A stretch of DNA of 64,000 nucleotides. It comes from Chelativorans sp. AA-79. GTDB taxonomy: Bacteria; Pseudomonadota; Alphaproteobacteria; Rhizobiales; Rhizobiaceae. The notes beneath the pieces were generated by a model, which saw only the letters and a program-made list of their open reading frames with translations, searched no databases and was not told the DNA's origin. A program made the translations under genes and the position numbers. Where the stretch lies: NCBI RefSeq assembly GCF_029457495.1, contig NZ_CP120361.1:2000001-2064000 (forward strand), read 5' to 3'. The first letter of the stretch is position 1, and every line of letters begins with the position of its first letter. This document shows, one piece after another, positions 9,039 through 17,282 of the stretch.

Positions 9039-10259
9039 ATGAAGATTGCTGTTCTCGGCGGTGACGGTTTCGTCGGCTGGCCGACCTCCCTCCATCTCTC
9101 CGCGCGGGGGCACGAGATCCATATCCTCGACAATCTCTCGCGCCGCTGGATCGACACCGAGCTCGGCGTCCAGTCGCTCACTCCGATGGACTCCATCCAG
9201 GAACGCACGCGCATCTGGCACCAGGAGACCGGGCGCCGCATCCGCTTCCATCTGATCGACCTTGCCAGCGACTACGAGATCCTCAAGCGCTGGCTGGCCG
9301 AGCACCGGCCCGACGCGATCATCCATTTCGCCGAACAGCGTGCCGCGCCCTATTCCATGAAGAGCGACCGGCACAAGAACTACACCGTCAACAACAACGT
9401 CAACGCGACGCACAACCTGCTCAACGCGCTGGTGGAGATCGATCTCGACGCGCATCTCGTGCATCTCGGCACTATGGGGGTCTACGGCTATTCCAGCGTC
9501 GGGGCCGCGATCCCCGAAGGCTACCTGCCCGTGGGCGTGGAGACCCTTTCGGGTGAGACGGCCATGCAGGAGATCCTGTATCCCGCCAATCCCGGCTCCA
9601 TCTATCACATGACCAAGTGCCTGGATCAACTCCTGTTTCAATTCTACGCCAAGAATGACGGTCTGAGGATCACCGATCTGCACCAGGGCATCGTGTGGGG
9701 CACGCACACGCCCGAGACCAGGCTGCACCCGCAGCTCGTCAACCGCTTCGACTATGACGGCGACTACGGCACGGTGCTCAACCGTTTTCTCATCCAGGCG
9801 GCGATCGGCTATCCGCTGACGGTGCATGGCACTGGCGGCCAGACGCGGGCCTTCATCCACGTTCAGGACTCGGTCCGGTGCGTGGAACTCGCGCTCGGCA
9901 ATCCGCCGAAGCGCGGCGACCGCGTGAAGATCTTCAACCAGATGACGGAGACCCATCGCGTACGCGATCTGGCGGAGCTCGTCGCCCGCCTGACGGGCGC
10001 CAAGGTCGCCTACCTGCCCAATCCGCGCAAGGAAGCGCCCGAGAACGATCTGGTGGTGAGGAACGAGCAGTTCCTGCGACTCGGCCTCAATCCCACCACG
10101 CTGGAGGACGGGCTTCTGGCCGAAGTCGTGGACGTGGCGAAGAAGTTCGCCTACCGCGTCGACCGCAGCCGTATCCCGTCCGTCTCCGCCTGGACCAAGG
10201 ACATCGCGCCCACGCTCGATCGCGATCCGGAGGGCAAGCGGCTGAAGAGCGTCGGTTGA
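9039..10259 (+). CDS. sqdB: UDP-sulfoquinovose synthase
   Basis: A 406-residue extended short-chain dehydrogenase/reductase that makes UDP-sulfoquinovose from UDP-glucose and sulfite, the first committed step to the sulfolipid SQDG. The match to plant SQD1 and bacterial SqdB runs throughout: VLGGDGFVGWPTSLHLS is the NAD-binding loop, IIHFAEQRAAPYSMKS and LGTMGVYG carry the active-site threonine (T145), and YHMTK holds Y189 and K193. DLHQGIVWG, RFDYDGDYGTVLNRF and VHGTGGQTR are further SqdB signatures. It heads sqdBDC. No strong ribosome site precedes ATG 9039, but the N-terminus matches the family. Confidence 0.95.
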   Translation: MKIAVLGGDGFVGWPTSLHLSARGHEIHILDNLSRRWIDTELGVQSLTPMDSIQERTRIWHQETGRRIRFHLIDLASDYEILKRWLAEHRPDAIIHFAEQRAAPYSMKSDRHKNYTVNNNVNATHNLLNALVEIDLDAHLVHLGTMGVYGYSSVGAAIPEGYLPVGVETLSGETAMQEILYPANPGSIYHMTKCLDQLLFQFYAKNDGLRITDLHQGIVWGTHTPETRLHPQLVNRFDYDGDYGTVLNRFLIQAAIGYPLTVHGTGGQTRAFIHVQDSVRCVELALGNPPKRGDRVKIFNQMTETHRVRDLAELVARLTGAKVAYLPNPRKEAPENDLVVRNEQFLRLGLNPTTLEDGLLAEVVDVAKKFAYRVDRSRIPSVSAWTKDIAPTLDRDPEGKRLKSVG

Positions 10260-10297
10260 GGGCGGGGCGGAATGTTGCTGCATAGCCGCGTTTGCTC

Positions 10298-11116
10298 ATG
10301 AACCAAGCCCGGCACGCCTATGTCACCCTCGTCACCAATGCCGATTACGCCGTGGGCGCGCTGGCGCTGGTGCGCTCGCTCCAGCGGACAAGGACCGACG
10401 CCGAGATCGTCGTCATGCACACGGGCGGGGTGGACGCCACCGCGCTGACGCCGCTGGCATCCCTAGGCGCGCGGCTCGTCGAGGCGGAACTGCTGCCGAC
10501 GTCGGAAGCCTTCAACGAGCGGCACCAGCGGGTAAGGCTTCACGCCGATGCGCCTTTCACCAAGGGCAACAAGCCCGCCTTTCACACGCCGCTCGACAAT
10601 TTCGCCAAGCTGCGCCTCTGGCAGCTCACGGAATACGAGCGGGTGGTCTTCATCGACGCGGACGCGATCGTGCTGCGCAATATCGACCGGCTGTTTTCCT
10701 ATCCGGAATTTTCGGCAGCACCCAATGTCTATGAAAGCCTGGCCGACTTTCACCGGCTGAACTCCGGCGTGTTCACCGCCCGGCCATCGGAGGCGACCTT
10801 CCGGTCGATGCTTGCCGTCCTCGACCATCCGGAAGCCTTCTGGCGGCGCACGGACCAGACCTTCCTGCAGAGCTACTTTCCCGATTGGCACGGCCTGCCG
10901 GTCTTCTTCAACATGCTGCAATATGTCTGGTTCAACTTGCCCGGGCTATGGGACTGGAAGTCGGTTTCCGTGGTGCACTACCAGTACGAGAAGCCGTGGG
11001 AGAAAGACCATCCCAAGGCGGACAAGCTCAAGCCGCTCATCGACCTCTGGCATGCATTCCATTCCGGCGAGGGCATTCCCGATCTGAACAGTCTTGAAAA
11101 TCCGGCAGGGTCATGA
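10298..11116 (+). CDS. sqdD: Sulfolipid-associated glycosyltransferase, GT8 (SqdD)
   Basis: A 272-residue glycogenin-like family 8 transferase. The metal/nucleotide-binding DxD is in VVFIDADAIVLRN, preceded by the nucleotide-sugar strand (VTLVTNADYAVGALALVRSL). In Rhodobacter sphaeroides sqdD encodes a glycogenin-like protein between sqdB and sqdC that is needed for SQDG, and the same order is seen here. It presumably transfers sulfoquinovose from UDP-sulfoquinovose to the lipid or an intermediate acceptor. ATG 10298 is preferred over the TTG two codons earlier. The stop overlaps the sqdC start by four bases (ATGA). Confidence 0.85.
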   Translation: MNQARHAYVTLVTNADYAVGALALVRSLQRTRTDAEIVVMHTGGVDATALTPLASLGARLVEAELLPTSEAFNERHQRVRLHADAPFTKGNKPAFHTPLDNFAKLRLWQLTEYERVVFIDADAIVLRNIDRLFSYPEFSAAPNVYESLADFHRLNSGVFTARPSEATFRSMLAVLDHPEAFWRRTDQTFLQSYFPDWHGLPVFFNMLQYVWFNLPGLWDWKSVSVVHYQYEKPWEKDHPKADKLKPLIDLWHAFHSGEGIPDLNSLENPAGS

Positions 11117-12036
11117 GCACGCCGCGCACGGTCGTTTCCGGCGGCACCGGCTATGTCGGGCGTTTCATCGTCGAAAGTCTTCTGGCGGCCGGCCATGACG
11201 TAACGGTCATTGGCCGCCGCCCGCCGGCCGATGGCTTCTTTTCGAAGCCGGTGCACTTTGCGTCGCTTTCGCTGGAGCCGGAGGCCATCACATCCGCGCC
11301 TTTCGAAGGGGTGGATTTCTTCGTACACGGCGCCTTTGACCATGAGCCGGGCAAATATCGCGGCGGCGAGGGCAACAATCCTCAGGGCTTCCGACGGCGT
11401 AATCTGGACGGCAGCGCGGCCCTGTTCGCTGCGGCGAAGACGGTGGGGGTGCGCCGCACCGTCTTCCTGTCGAGCCGTGCGGTTTACGGTTCGCACTCGC
11501 CGGGCGTGTGGTTCAGCGAGACGGTCGAGGCGCGGCCGGATACGCTCTATGGCGAGGTGAAGCTTGGGGCGGAGCAGGCCTTAAGCGCTCTCCGCGGTCC
11601 AGGCTTTCAGGGCGTCAGCCTGCGCGTGACCGGTGTCTACGGTCCCGGCGGGCCGGGACGCCCGCACAAATGGACGGGGCTCGTTGCCGACTATCTCGCC
11701 GGGCGCGAGATCGCGCCGCGCGCGGGCACCGAGGTCCACGGGCGTGACGTGGCGGCGGCTGTGCGGCTGGTGTTGGAACTGCCGACGCCTGACGATGTGA
11801 TCCTCAACGTCTCGGACCTTCTGGTCGACAGGCGCGACATCCTGGCGATCGTGAAGCGGGAGCTGGGCTCTTCGCATCCCCTTCCGGAGGCTGCCGACAA
11901 GGGAGCGGTGAACGCCATGAGAACCGACCGGCTGGCTGCGCTTGGCTGGCGGCCCGGCGGCAGGAAGCTGCTTGAGGAGAGTATTTTGGAGCTGTTGGAA
12001 TCATGCAACGTTTCCGTCAGGCGCCCGAGTGGTTGA
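11113..12036 (+). CDS. sqdC: NAD-dependent epimerase/reductase, SqdC-like
   Basis: A 307-residue NAD(P)-binding protein of the extended SDR type. VVSGGTGYVGRFIVESLLAAGHD is the Rossmann glycine loop, VFLSSRAVYGS the active-site strand, and DTLYGEVKLGAEQ includes the YxxxK pair. In Rhodobacter sphaeroides loss of sqdC stops sulfolipid synthesis and leads to sulfoquinovosyl-dihydroxyacetone build-up, suggesting a reductase-type or late step. Translation is coupled to sqdD through ATGA. Assignment as SqdC rests on family plus gene order, since SDR proteins are diverse. Confidence 0.8.
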   Translation: MSTPRTVVSGGTGYVGRFIVESLLAAGHDVTVIGRRPPADGFFSKPVHFASLSLEPEAITSAPFEGVDFFVHGAFDHEPGKYRGGEGNNPQGFRRRNLDGSAALFAAAKTVGVRRTVFLSSRAVYGSHSPGVWFSETVEARPDTLYGEVKLGAEQALSALRGPGFQGVSLRVTGVYGPGGPGRPHKWTGLVADYLAGREIAPRAGTEVHGRDVAAAVRLVLELPTPDDVILNVSDLLVDRRDILAIVKRELGSSHPLPEAADKGAVNAMRTDRLAALGWRPGGRKLLEESILELLESCNVSVRRPSG

Positions 12037-12070
12037 CACGGCTCACCATGACCGCGCGGGCCTCACTTCG

Positions 12071-12105
12071 AGAAAATGATTAAACGGCTTCAGAAAATGA
12101 TTCAA
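12071..12105 (+). promoter_or_regulatory. Direct repeat upstream of the thioesterase gene
   Basis: AGAAAATGATT followed by AAA or CAA occurs at 12071-12084 and again at 12092-12105, an offset of 21 bases (two helical turns). This is unusually AT-rich for the region and lies about 70 bases before the thioesterase start. It looks like a pair of protein-binding boxes; the binder is unknown. Confidence 0.35.
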
Positions 12106-12173
12106 ACTCCTGACGATTCGATTCCGGCAAAAGTCCTAAGTCATTGAAATAAAAATTCGATCAGAGGTTCGCG

Positions 12174-12566
12174 ATGTCCGAGACCCCCGCCGCGCCGCAA
12201 GGCGATCTCACCCTTCGCACTCCGGCCATGCCGCGCGACGCCAATGCGGCGGGCGATATTTTCGGAGGGTGGGTGATGGCGCAGATGGATTCGGCGAGCG
12301 GCATCCGCGCGGCCGAGCGCGCCCGGGGCAGGGTGGTGACGGCCGCGGTCAAGGAGATGGCGTTCGCCAAGCCGGTGAAGATCGGTGACACGCTCTGCGT
12401 CTACACGCGCATCCAAAGGGTCGGCCGCACCTCGATCGTGCTGAAGGTCGAGGCCTGGGCGCAGCGCTATCTTTCGGACGTGATGGAGATGGTCACCAGC
12501 GCCGACTTCGTCATGGTCGCGCTGGATGCGACGGGCCGCCCCACGCCGGTGCCGCCCGAGGCCTAA
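12174..12566 (+). CDS. Acyl-CoA thioesterase, YciA-like hotdog fold
   Basis: A 130-residue cytoplasmic hotdog-fold thioester hydrolase. The family hallmark is RTPAMPRDANAAGDIFGGWVM (YciA/Acot12-like GGxxxxxMD region, here GGWVMAQMDSASG), in which the aspartate acts in catalysis and the preceding asparagine and aspartate bind the substrate. VTAAVKEMAFAKPVKIGD follows as in other members. It likely hydrolyses short- to medium-chain acyl-CoAs. It forms a single-gene unit, convergent with the HxlR gene 9 bases downstream. Paired AT-rich repeats upstream hint at regulation. Confidence 0.9.
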   Translation: MSETPAAPQGDLTLRTPAMPRDANAAGDIFGGWVMAQMDSASGIRAAERARGRVVTAAVKEMAFAKPVKIGDTLCVYTRIQRVGRTSIVLKVEAWAQRYLSDVMEMVTSADFVMVALDATGRPTPVPPEA

Positions 12567-12575
12567 GCGGCGCCT

Positions 12576-12989
12576 TCACACCTGCTGACGGTCGAAACGT
12601 GTCCTTGCCTCCTCGATGCGGTAGCGGTTCTCGACCACCCATTCGCCCAGCGCACTGATCGGCACCAGAAGATCGCGGCCCAGATCGGTGAGGCTGTAAT
12701 CCACCCGCGGTGGGATCGTGGGATAAATCGTGCGGGTGACAAAGCCGTCGCGTTCCAGATTGCGCAGCGTCGTCGTCAGCATCTTCTGCGAAATGCCGTC
12801 GATGGCGCGGCGCAGCTGGTTGAAGCGCATCGTGCCGTTGCCGAGTTGCCGCACCACCTGCATGGTCCATTTGTCGCCCACGAGGCTCAAGAGCTCGTGG
12901 ACCGGACGGCACGCATCATAATTGCTGGATTCGGCCACTGCCGGGGCTTCCTCGGCGCGGGCAGTCGACTCCAAGTGACCGGGTTTCAA
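12576..12989 (-). CDS. HxlR family transcriptional regulator
   Basis: A 137-residue winged-helix regulator: CRPVHELLSLVGDKWTMQVV is the HxlR signature including the sensing cysteine, then MRFNQLRRAIDGISQKMLTTTLR is the recognition region and DGFVTRTIYPTIPPRVDYSLT the wing. The only credible start is TTG at 12989, preceded by AAGGAGG; no ATG is available in frame nearby. It is divergent from an NADPH-dependent FMN reductase, a common pairing in which HxlR proteins sense electrophiles or quinones and repress a detoxifying reductase. A palindrome lies in the shared promoter. Confidence 0.87.
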   Translation of the reverse strand: MKPGHLESTARAEEAPAVAESSNYDACRPVHELLSLVGDKWTMQVVRQLGNGTMRFNQLRRAIDGISQKMLTTTLRNLERDGFVTRTIYPTIPPRVDYSLTDLGRDLLVPISALGEWVVENRYRIEEARTRFDRQQV

Positions 12990-13034
12990 AAAAGTGCCTC
13001 CTTGTGCGGCGTTTCTGGTTTCCAATATAGCGTC

Positions 13035-13051
13035 GGTATCCTTCTTATACC
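13035..13051. promoter_or_regulatory. Probable HxlR operator
   Basis: GGTAT-N7-ATACC is a perfect inverted repeat in the short divergent region. It overlaps the -10 region expected for the FMN reductase gene and the -35 region expected for the HxlR gene (a minus-strand CTATAT lies at 13025-13030). Binding by the neighbouring HxlR protein would regulate both genes. Confidence 0.5.
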
Positions 13052-13073
13052 ATCCCTGGAGAGGACAGACATC

Positions 13074-13673
13074 ATGACGAAGCTGAAGACCGGAATCATC
13101 GTGGGTTCGACGCGCGAGGGCCGCTTTGCCGACAAACCGGCCGAGTGGATCCATGACTTGGCAAAGGAGCGGAGCGAGTTGGAAGTCGAGTTGATCGACC
13201 TGCGCGATTACCCGCTTCCCTTCTTTGAGGATGCGGCCTCTCCTGCCTACGGACCTTCGCCAAACAAGATTGCACAGGCCTGGCAGGCCAAGGTCGCCTC
13301 CCTTGACGGTTTCATCTTCACCGCCGCCGAGTACAATCGCGGGCCGACCGCCGTGCTCAAGAATGCGCTCGACTATGCGTATAGTGAATGGAACAACAAG
13401 CCCGCGGCCTTTGTCGGCTACGGCGGGGCAGGAGGCACGCGCGCGGTCGAGCAGTTGCGGCTCCATGCGATCGAGCTGCAGATGGCGCCGATCCGCACCG
13501 GCGTCCACATCATGCTTCCGGACTATCTGACGGTCCTGCGCGGAGATAAGGCGCTTGCGGAGATCGAACATCTGAATGAGGGCGCGCGCGGGATGCTCGA
13601 TCAGTTCATCTGGTGGGCGCAGGCGCTGAAACGAGCGCGGGTCGCTAGCGCCGAAGCATCCAAGGCGGCGTGA
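13074..13673 (+). CDS. NADPH-dependent FMN reductase family protein
   Basis: A 199-residue flavodoxin-like flavoprotein. GIIVGSTREGRFADKPAEW is the FMN phosphate-binding loop and FTAAEYNRGPTAVLKNALDY the segment covering the isoalloxazine ring, both typical of ArsH/YieF/SsuE-like quinone, azo or chromate reductases. GAGAGG lies 8 bases before ATG 13074. Divergent from an HxlR regulator with a palindromic operator between them, it is probably induced by reactive electrophiles and reduces quinone-like compounds in the cytoplasm. Confidence 0.9.
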   Translation: MTKLKTGIIVGSTREGRFADKPAEWIHDLAKERSELEVELIDLRDYPLPFFEDAASPAYGPSPNKIAQAWQAKVASLDGFIFTAAEYNRGPTAVLKNALDYAYSEWNNKPAAFVGYGGAGGTRAVEQLRLHAIELQMAPIRTGVHIMLPDYLTVLRGDKALAEIEHLNEGARGMLDQFIWWAQALKRARVASAEASKAA

Positions 13674-13755
13674 TCGGGCAATCGAAGGACAAAGCCGGGT
13701 CTGGAGGCCGTCAGGACTTGCCTGCGGCGCCGCCCAGCCGCAGTCCCGGAAGCCT

Positions 13756-15072
13756 CTAGTCCCAGCCGACGTTTTCGATGCCCGCCGACATGTCGGTCTT
13801 CGTCGCCAGCACCCGATCGATGCGGCGACCGTCCATATCGACGATCTCGAAGCGCCAACCCATGGCGTCGACCTTCTTGCCGGTGGTCGGAAGTTCCTGC
13901 GTGTAGGAGAGAAGGAAGCCGGCCAGCGTGCTGTAGCCGCGATCCGCGGGCAGCTTGAGGTCGAGCCGGTCCGCCATCTCGTCCGCAGGCATCAGGCCCG
14001 GCAAAAGCCAGGAGCCGTCGTCACGTTGCACCACGTCCGCTTCGCCCTCCTCGACATCGGCCCGGAACATGCCGGCGATGGCGCCAAGGATGTCGGCGGG
14101 CGTGATGATCCCTTCGAAGCTGCCATATTCGTCGTGGACGAGCGCCATCGGCACTTCCGCCTGGCGAAGCGTGGCGAGCACGTCGAGGGCGTCGGCGAAA
14201 TCGTGCACGATCGGCGCCGGAAGAACGAAGGCGCGCGGATCGACCGTTTCCTGGCTGAGATAGGCCACCAGGATATCGCGGGTCTTCACGGCGCCGACCA
14301 GCCGGTCGGCTGAGCCCTCCGCCGCCGGCAGGCGCGTATGCGGTGTTTCGCGCAGGGTCTTCTCGATGATTTCGGCCGGGGCATTGAGGTTCAGCCAATC
14401 CACTTCGCCCCTGGGCGTCATGATGGCGCGCGCGTTGCGGTCGGCCAGCCGCATCACGCCGGCGATCATGTGCCGTTCTTCCGTCTCGATCGTGCCGGTG
14501 TGCTCGGCCTCCGCGATGAGGGTGCGGATCTCCTCGTCGGTCACGCGGTGCGCCTCGTCCCTGTTCTGGCCGAGAAGCGCGAGGACGCCGCGGCCGGAGA
14601 CGTCGAGCAGCCACACCAGGGGGAGGGCGATCCTGGCGAGCATGGCCATGAAGGGGGCCACCCTGGCCGCGATCGCCTCGGAGTTCCTGAGGGCCATCTG
14701 TTTCGGCACCAGCTCGCCGATGACCAGCGAGACATAAGTGATCAGGGCCACGACGAGGCCCACGCCCAGAGGATTGGAAATGCCGGCAGGAACGCCGAGG
14801 TCCGTGAGCCAGCCGGACAGCCGCACGCCGATGGTGGCACCCGAAATCGCACCCGAAAGCACGCCCACAAGGGTGATGCCGATCTGCACCGTGGAAAGAA
14901 AACGGCCGGGGTCCGCCGAAAGCTCCAGGGCGCGTGCCGCGCCGCGGTCTCCATCGTCGCGACGCACCTTGAGCCGCGCCGATCGGGCGGAGACGACCGC
15001 GAGCTCCGACATGGCCATGAAGCCGTTGAAAAGGATGAGGATGAAGAGAACCGCGAGTTCGACAAAGAGCAT
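13756..15072 (-). CDS. Hemolysin-family/CorC-like membrane protein (CNNM, CBS, CorC_HlyC domains)
   Basis: A 438-residue inner-membrane protein. The N-terminal DUF21/CNNM domain has four hydrophobic segments (FVELAVLFILILFNGFMAMS onward, with GELVPKQMALR). Two CBS domains follow (AIMTPRGEVDWL, then VPMALVHDEYGSFEGIIT), and a C-terminal CorC_HlyC domain ends the protein. The hemolysin label is historical; relatives are linked to magnesium or cobalt efflux and membrane stress. It is convergent with the FMN reductase gene. ATG 15072 begins right at the first membrane segment, as usual for the family. Confidence 0.9.
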   Translation of the reverse strand: MLFVELAVLFILILFNGFMAMSELAVVSARSARLKVRRDDGDRGAARALELSADPGRFLSTVQIGITLVGVLSGAISGATIGVRLSGWLTDLGVPAGISNPLGVGLVVALITYVSLVIGELVPKQMALRNSEAIAARVAPFMAMLARIALPLVWLLDVSGRGVLALLGQNRDEAHRVTDEEIRTLIAEAEHTGTIETEERHMIAGVMRLADRNARAIMTPRGEVDWLNLNAPAEIIEKTLRETPHTRLPAAEGSADRLVGAVKTRDILVAYLSQETVDPRAFVLPAPIVHDFADALDVLATLRQAEVPMALVHDEYGSFEGIITPADILGAIAGMFRADVEEGEADVVQRDDGSWLLPGLMPADEMADRLDLKLPADRGYSTLAGFLLSYTQELPTTGKKVDAMGWRFEIVDMDGRRIDRVLATKTDMSAGIENVGWD

Positions 15073-15149
15073 TGATGGGCTCGGGCTGGATACATTGTGG
15101 CGGAGCAGAGACTGCCCCGCGTCAGGATATGCGATTGCGCGCGGTCCCG

Positions 15150-15947
15150 CTACCGGCAGGCGCGATAGCCGTTCCGGCGCGCCTTGATGTCGAAATGGAA
15201 GTGGTCCTTGTGGTCGGCATCGTAGCCGGGGCCCAGCACCGTCGTGAAATAGTCGCATCCCTCCGCGCGGACCGTGTTGAGCAAACCGCGCTGGCGGAAG
15301 GCGAAGAAACCTGGCCGGCGCACATCGATCTCGCGGCCGTTCTCGAGCGTGACGCTCATGATGTCCAGCGCGTTTCCCTTGGAATGCTCGGAGGCGACGC
15401 TGGTGCCGCGGATGCGGCGGCAGGAATAGCTGGAGCCCTGACGTATGGTGCCGATTCCGGACAGATACCGCCTGCGGGCGGCCGGGGCGAGCTCGTTCCT
15501 GGTCCAGCGGGCGACGGTCAGGGCCATCTGGCACGTGAGCGTCGCCGCCGGCTTCAACGTGATGTCACCGGAAAAGCCGCTCACCTCGACAGGATGGTCG
15601 ATGCGGCATGCGCCGCCGTCGTCGATGGGCGCCAGATCGCGATAGGTGACGCCGAGCCGCTGCAGTTCACGGCGGCATTCCGCCTCCTCGGCAGGCATGA
15701 CCGTTGCCGCCGGCGCCTCCGGCAGCGTCACCATGGGATAGCTCATCATCATGGGGTTGGAAGGGACGAGGTTCTGCAGACCGCCGCCGGTGACGGCGGC
15801 CGTCTGCATGCCGACATCCACCTCGGGGCGCAGCACGCCGTCAACCGAGCAAGCCGAAGCGGCAGCGAGCGTCAGAACAGCAAGCGCGCCTCTTGCAACC
15901 TGGGGCAGGCGGAGCAGTCGCGGACGCGGCCGCTTGCACTCGAACAC
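15150..15947 (-). CDS. Extensin-like C-terminal domain lipoprotein
   Basis: A 265-residue exported protein. A signal peptide with a lipobox-like AASAC precedes a proline/methionine-rich linker and the extensin-like domain, a fold related to D,D-peptidases: ECRRELQRLGVTYRD, then CRIDHPVEVSGF, GTSVASEHSKGNALDI with conserved Ser, His and Asp, and HKDHFHFDIK. The H..H and D arrangement is like zinc-dependent VanY/MepA-type sites, so a role in cell-wall processing is plausible but unproven. A second, shorter paralogue is encoded just beyond it on the same strand. Confidence 0.8.
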   Translation of the reverse strand: MFECKRPRPRLLRLPQVARGALAVLTLAAASACSVDGVLRPEVDVGMQTAAVTGGGLQNLVPSNPMMMSYPMVTLPEAPAATVMPAEEAECRRELQRLGVTYRDLAPIDDGGACRIDHPVEVSGFSGDITLKPAATLTCQMALTVARWTRNELAPAARRRYLSGIGTIRQGSSYSCRRIRGTSVASEHSKGNALDIMSVTLENGREIDVRRPGFFAFRQRGLLNTVRAEGCDYFTTVLGPGYDADHKDHFHFDIKARRNGYRACR

Positions 15948-16049
15948 GCTACGCTTCTCCGCTCGGCTCGTCGGTCGAAACGAAGCTAACGGAGAATGGT
16001 AAATGAAAACTCAGCGGGTGCGTTGAAACCTATGGCGGAAATGGGGCGC

Positions 16050-16718
16050 TCACCGGCAATAGGGCGTGCGCCGTTCCTTGATGTCGAAATGGAAATGATC
16101 CGCATGGTGGGCGTCGGTACCCGGGCCGAGAACCGTGGAAAACGGACCGCAGGCAGCAGCACGCAAATCCTTCAGGAATCGCGCTGCCTCTCCGCGGCCA
16201 CCATGGTCGCGCACCTCGATCTGCGTGCCGTCGGCGAGAACGACACCCGAGACGTCGAGCGCCTTGCCGAACGCATGCTGCGAAAGGTCGTCAGCCCCGT
16301 TGATCGGCCGGCAGACATAGCCGGACGCTTGTTCCACGGTTGCGATGCCCGTGCCGAAATGCTTTTCCGCCAGTGTCATGCCGGCGGTCTGGAAGAAGCG
16401 GGCAGCCGCCAGCACGGTGCCGCAGTCGAGCGTGGCAGGCGATTCGATACGGATCGCTCGGGAAAGGCGCGCCACTTCGATCGGAAAGGGCAGGGAACAG
16501 CCACCCGGCGCTGCGACGGCAGGTGACTCCTTGAACTTCACCCCCAGCTTGCGAAGCTCCTTGCGGCAGGCCCTCTCTGCTGCCGGAAGACCGTCCGGCG
16601 CGGGCCTCGGGACCGGTGTTTCCTGCCGCAACGCGTCTGTGCGCGATTGCGGCACGGGCGCCTCTCCGGGCAATTCGATATCTCTCGCGCTTGCGATTCC
16701 GCGAAGAGGCACAGGCAA
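16050..16718 (-). CDS. Extensin-like protein, second copy, probable 5' frameshift
   Basis: A 222-residue frame with the same domain as its neighbour: ACRKELRKLGVKFKE, GYVCRPINGADDLSQHAFGKALDV and HHADHFHFDIKERR. The only in-frame start is TTG 16718, which lacks a ribosome site and leaves the protein without a signal peptide. A signal-like stretch (LSRLSGLACLCLFAESQA, from ATG 16759) exists in another frame, and removing one GA unit of the GAGAGA at 16681-16686 would join it to the mature part. Either the sequence carries an indel here or the gene is frameshifted. Confidence 0.7.
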   Translation of the reverse strand: MPVPLRGIASARDIELPGEAPVPQSRTDALRQETPVPRPAPDGLPAAERACRKELRKLGVKFKESPAVAAPGGCSLPFPIEVARLSRAIRIESPATLDCGTVLAAARFFQTAGMTLAEKHFGTGIATVEQASGYVCRPINGADDLSQHAFGKALDVSGVVLADGTQIEVRDHGGRGEAARFLKDLRAAACGPFSTVLGPGTDAHHADHFHFDIKERRTPYCR

Positions 16719-16776
16719 GCGAGACCGGAAAGCCTGGACAGCGGCGGGGGAACGGCCATTGGCGGGGCGGCGGCGG

Positions 16777-17202
16777 TCAGGCGCCGATGGCTGCGAGCCC
16801 GTCTTCGAGCCAATCGCCCAGCATGGGGACGCTGAGCAGATAGCCGGCGACGCGCTTGTTTACACGCGGGCGCGCATCGGCCACTGCCTGTGCCCATTCC
16901 TCGGGCTCATAATCGCCGCGGCCGATCCATGCGATGGCAATCAGTTCCGCCACCTCGTCCACATTGAGATCCGCGACGAGTTCGCGGAATTCCTCTTCGG
17001 TGAGATTCTCCTCCTCCTCTTCCGCCAGCCCGTCGTGATTGTGCTTCTCGCGTGCATCCGAGCCGAGCTCTATCTCGTGCTCCTTTCCGTCCTCGTAGTC
17101 TTCGTTCACGGCGGCGCTCAAGGCGCGTGCCTTCTCTGCAAGGAGGCGCACCGTGTCGACGCCGATCGAAAGTTCCCATTCCCTCTCCACGGGGTCCTTC
17201 AT
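16777..17202 (-). CDS. DUF3775 domain-containing protein
   Basis: A 141-residue acidic cytoplasmic protein. It has an N-terminal LSIGVDTVRLLAEKARAL helix, a strongly acidic middle (EEEEENLTEEEFRELVADL), and VDEVAELIAIAWIGRGDYEPEEW, the most conserved DUF3775 segment. Function is unknown. It could be transcribed with the extensin-like genes downstream and the DMT gene upstream, all on the same strand. No catalytic residues can be named. Confidence 0.8.
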   Translation of the reverse strand: MKDPVEREWELSIGVDTVRLLAEKARALSAAVNEDYEDGKEHEIELGSDAREKHNHDGLAEEEEENLTEEEFRELVADLNVDEVAELIAIAWIGRGDYEPEEWAQAVADARPRVNKRVAGYLLSVPMLGDWLEDGLAAIGA

Positions 17203-17282
17203 GTGGATGCTCCGCAGCCTGTGGTCGCGCCATCATAGCGCATCCTTCACCGGATGCATGCGGCGGAATTGGGACCGGCCGT

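Noticed and set aside
13756..15072. Hemolysin toxin
   Set aside because: The name comes from a historical homologue. The domain set (CNNM, CBS, CorC_HlyC) indicates an inner-membrane ion-related protein.
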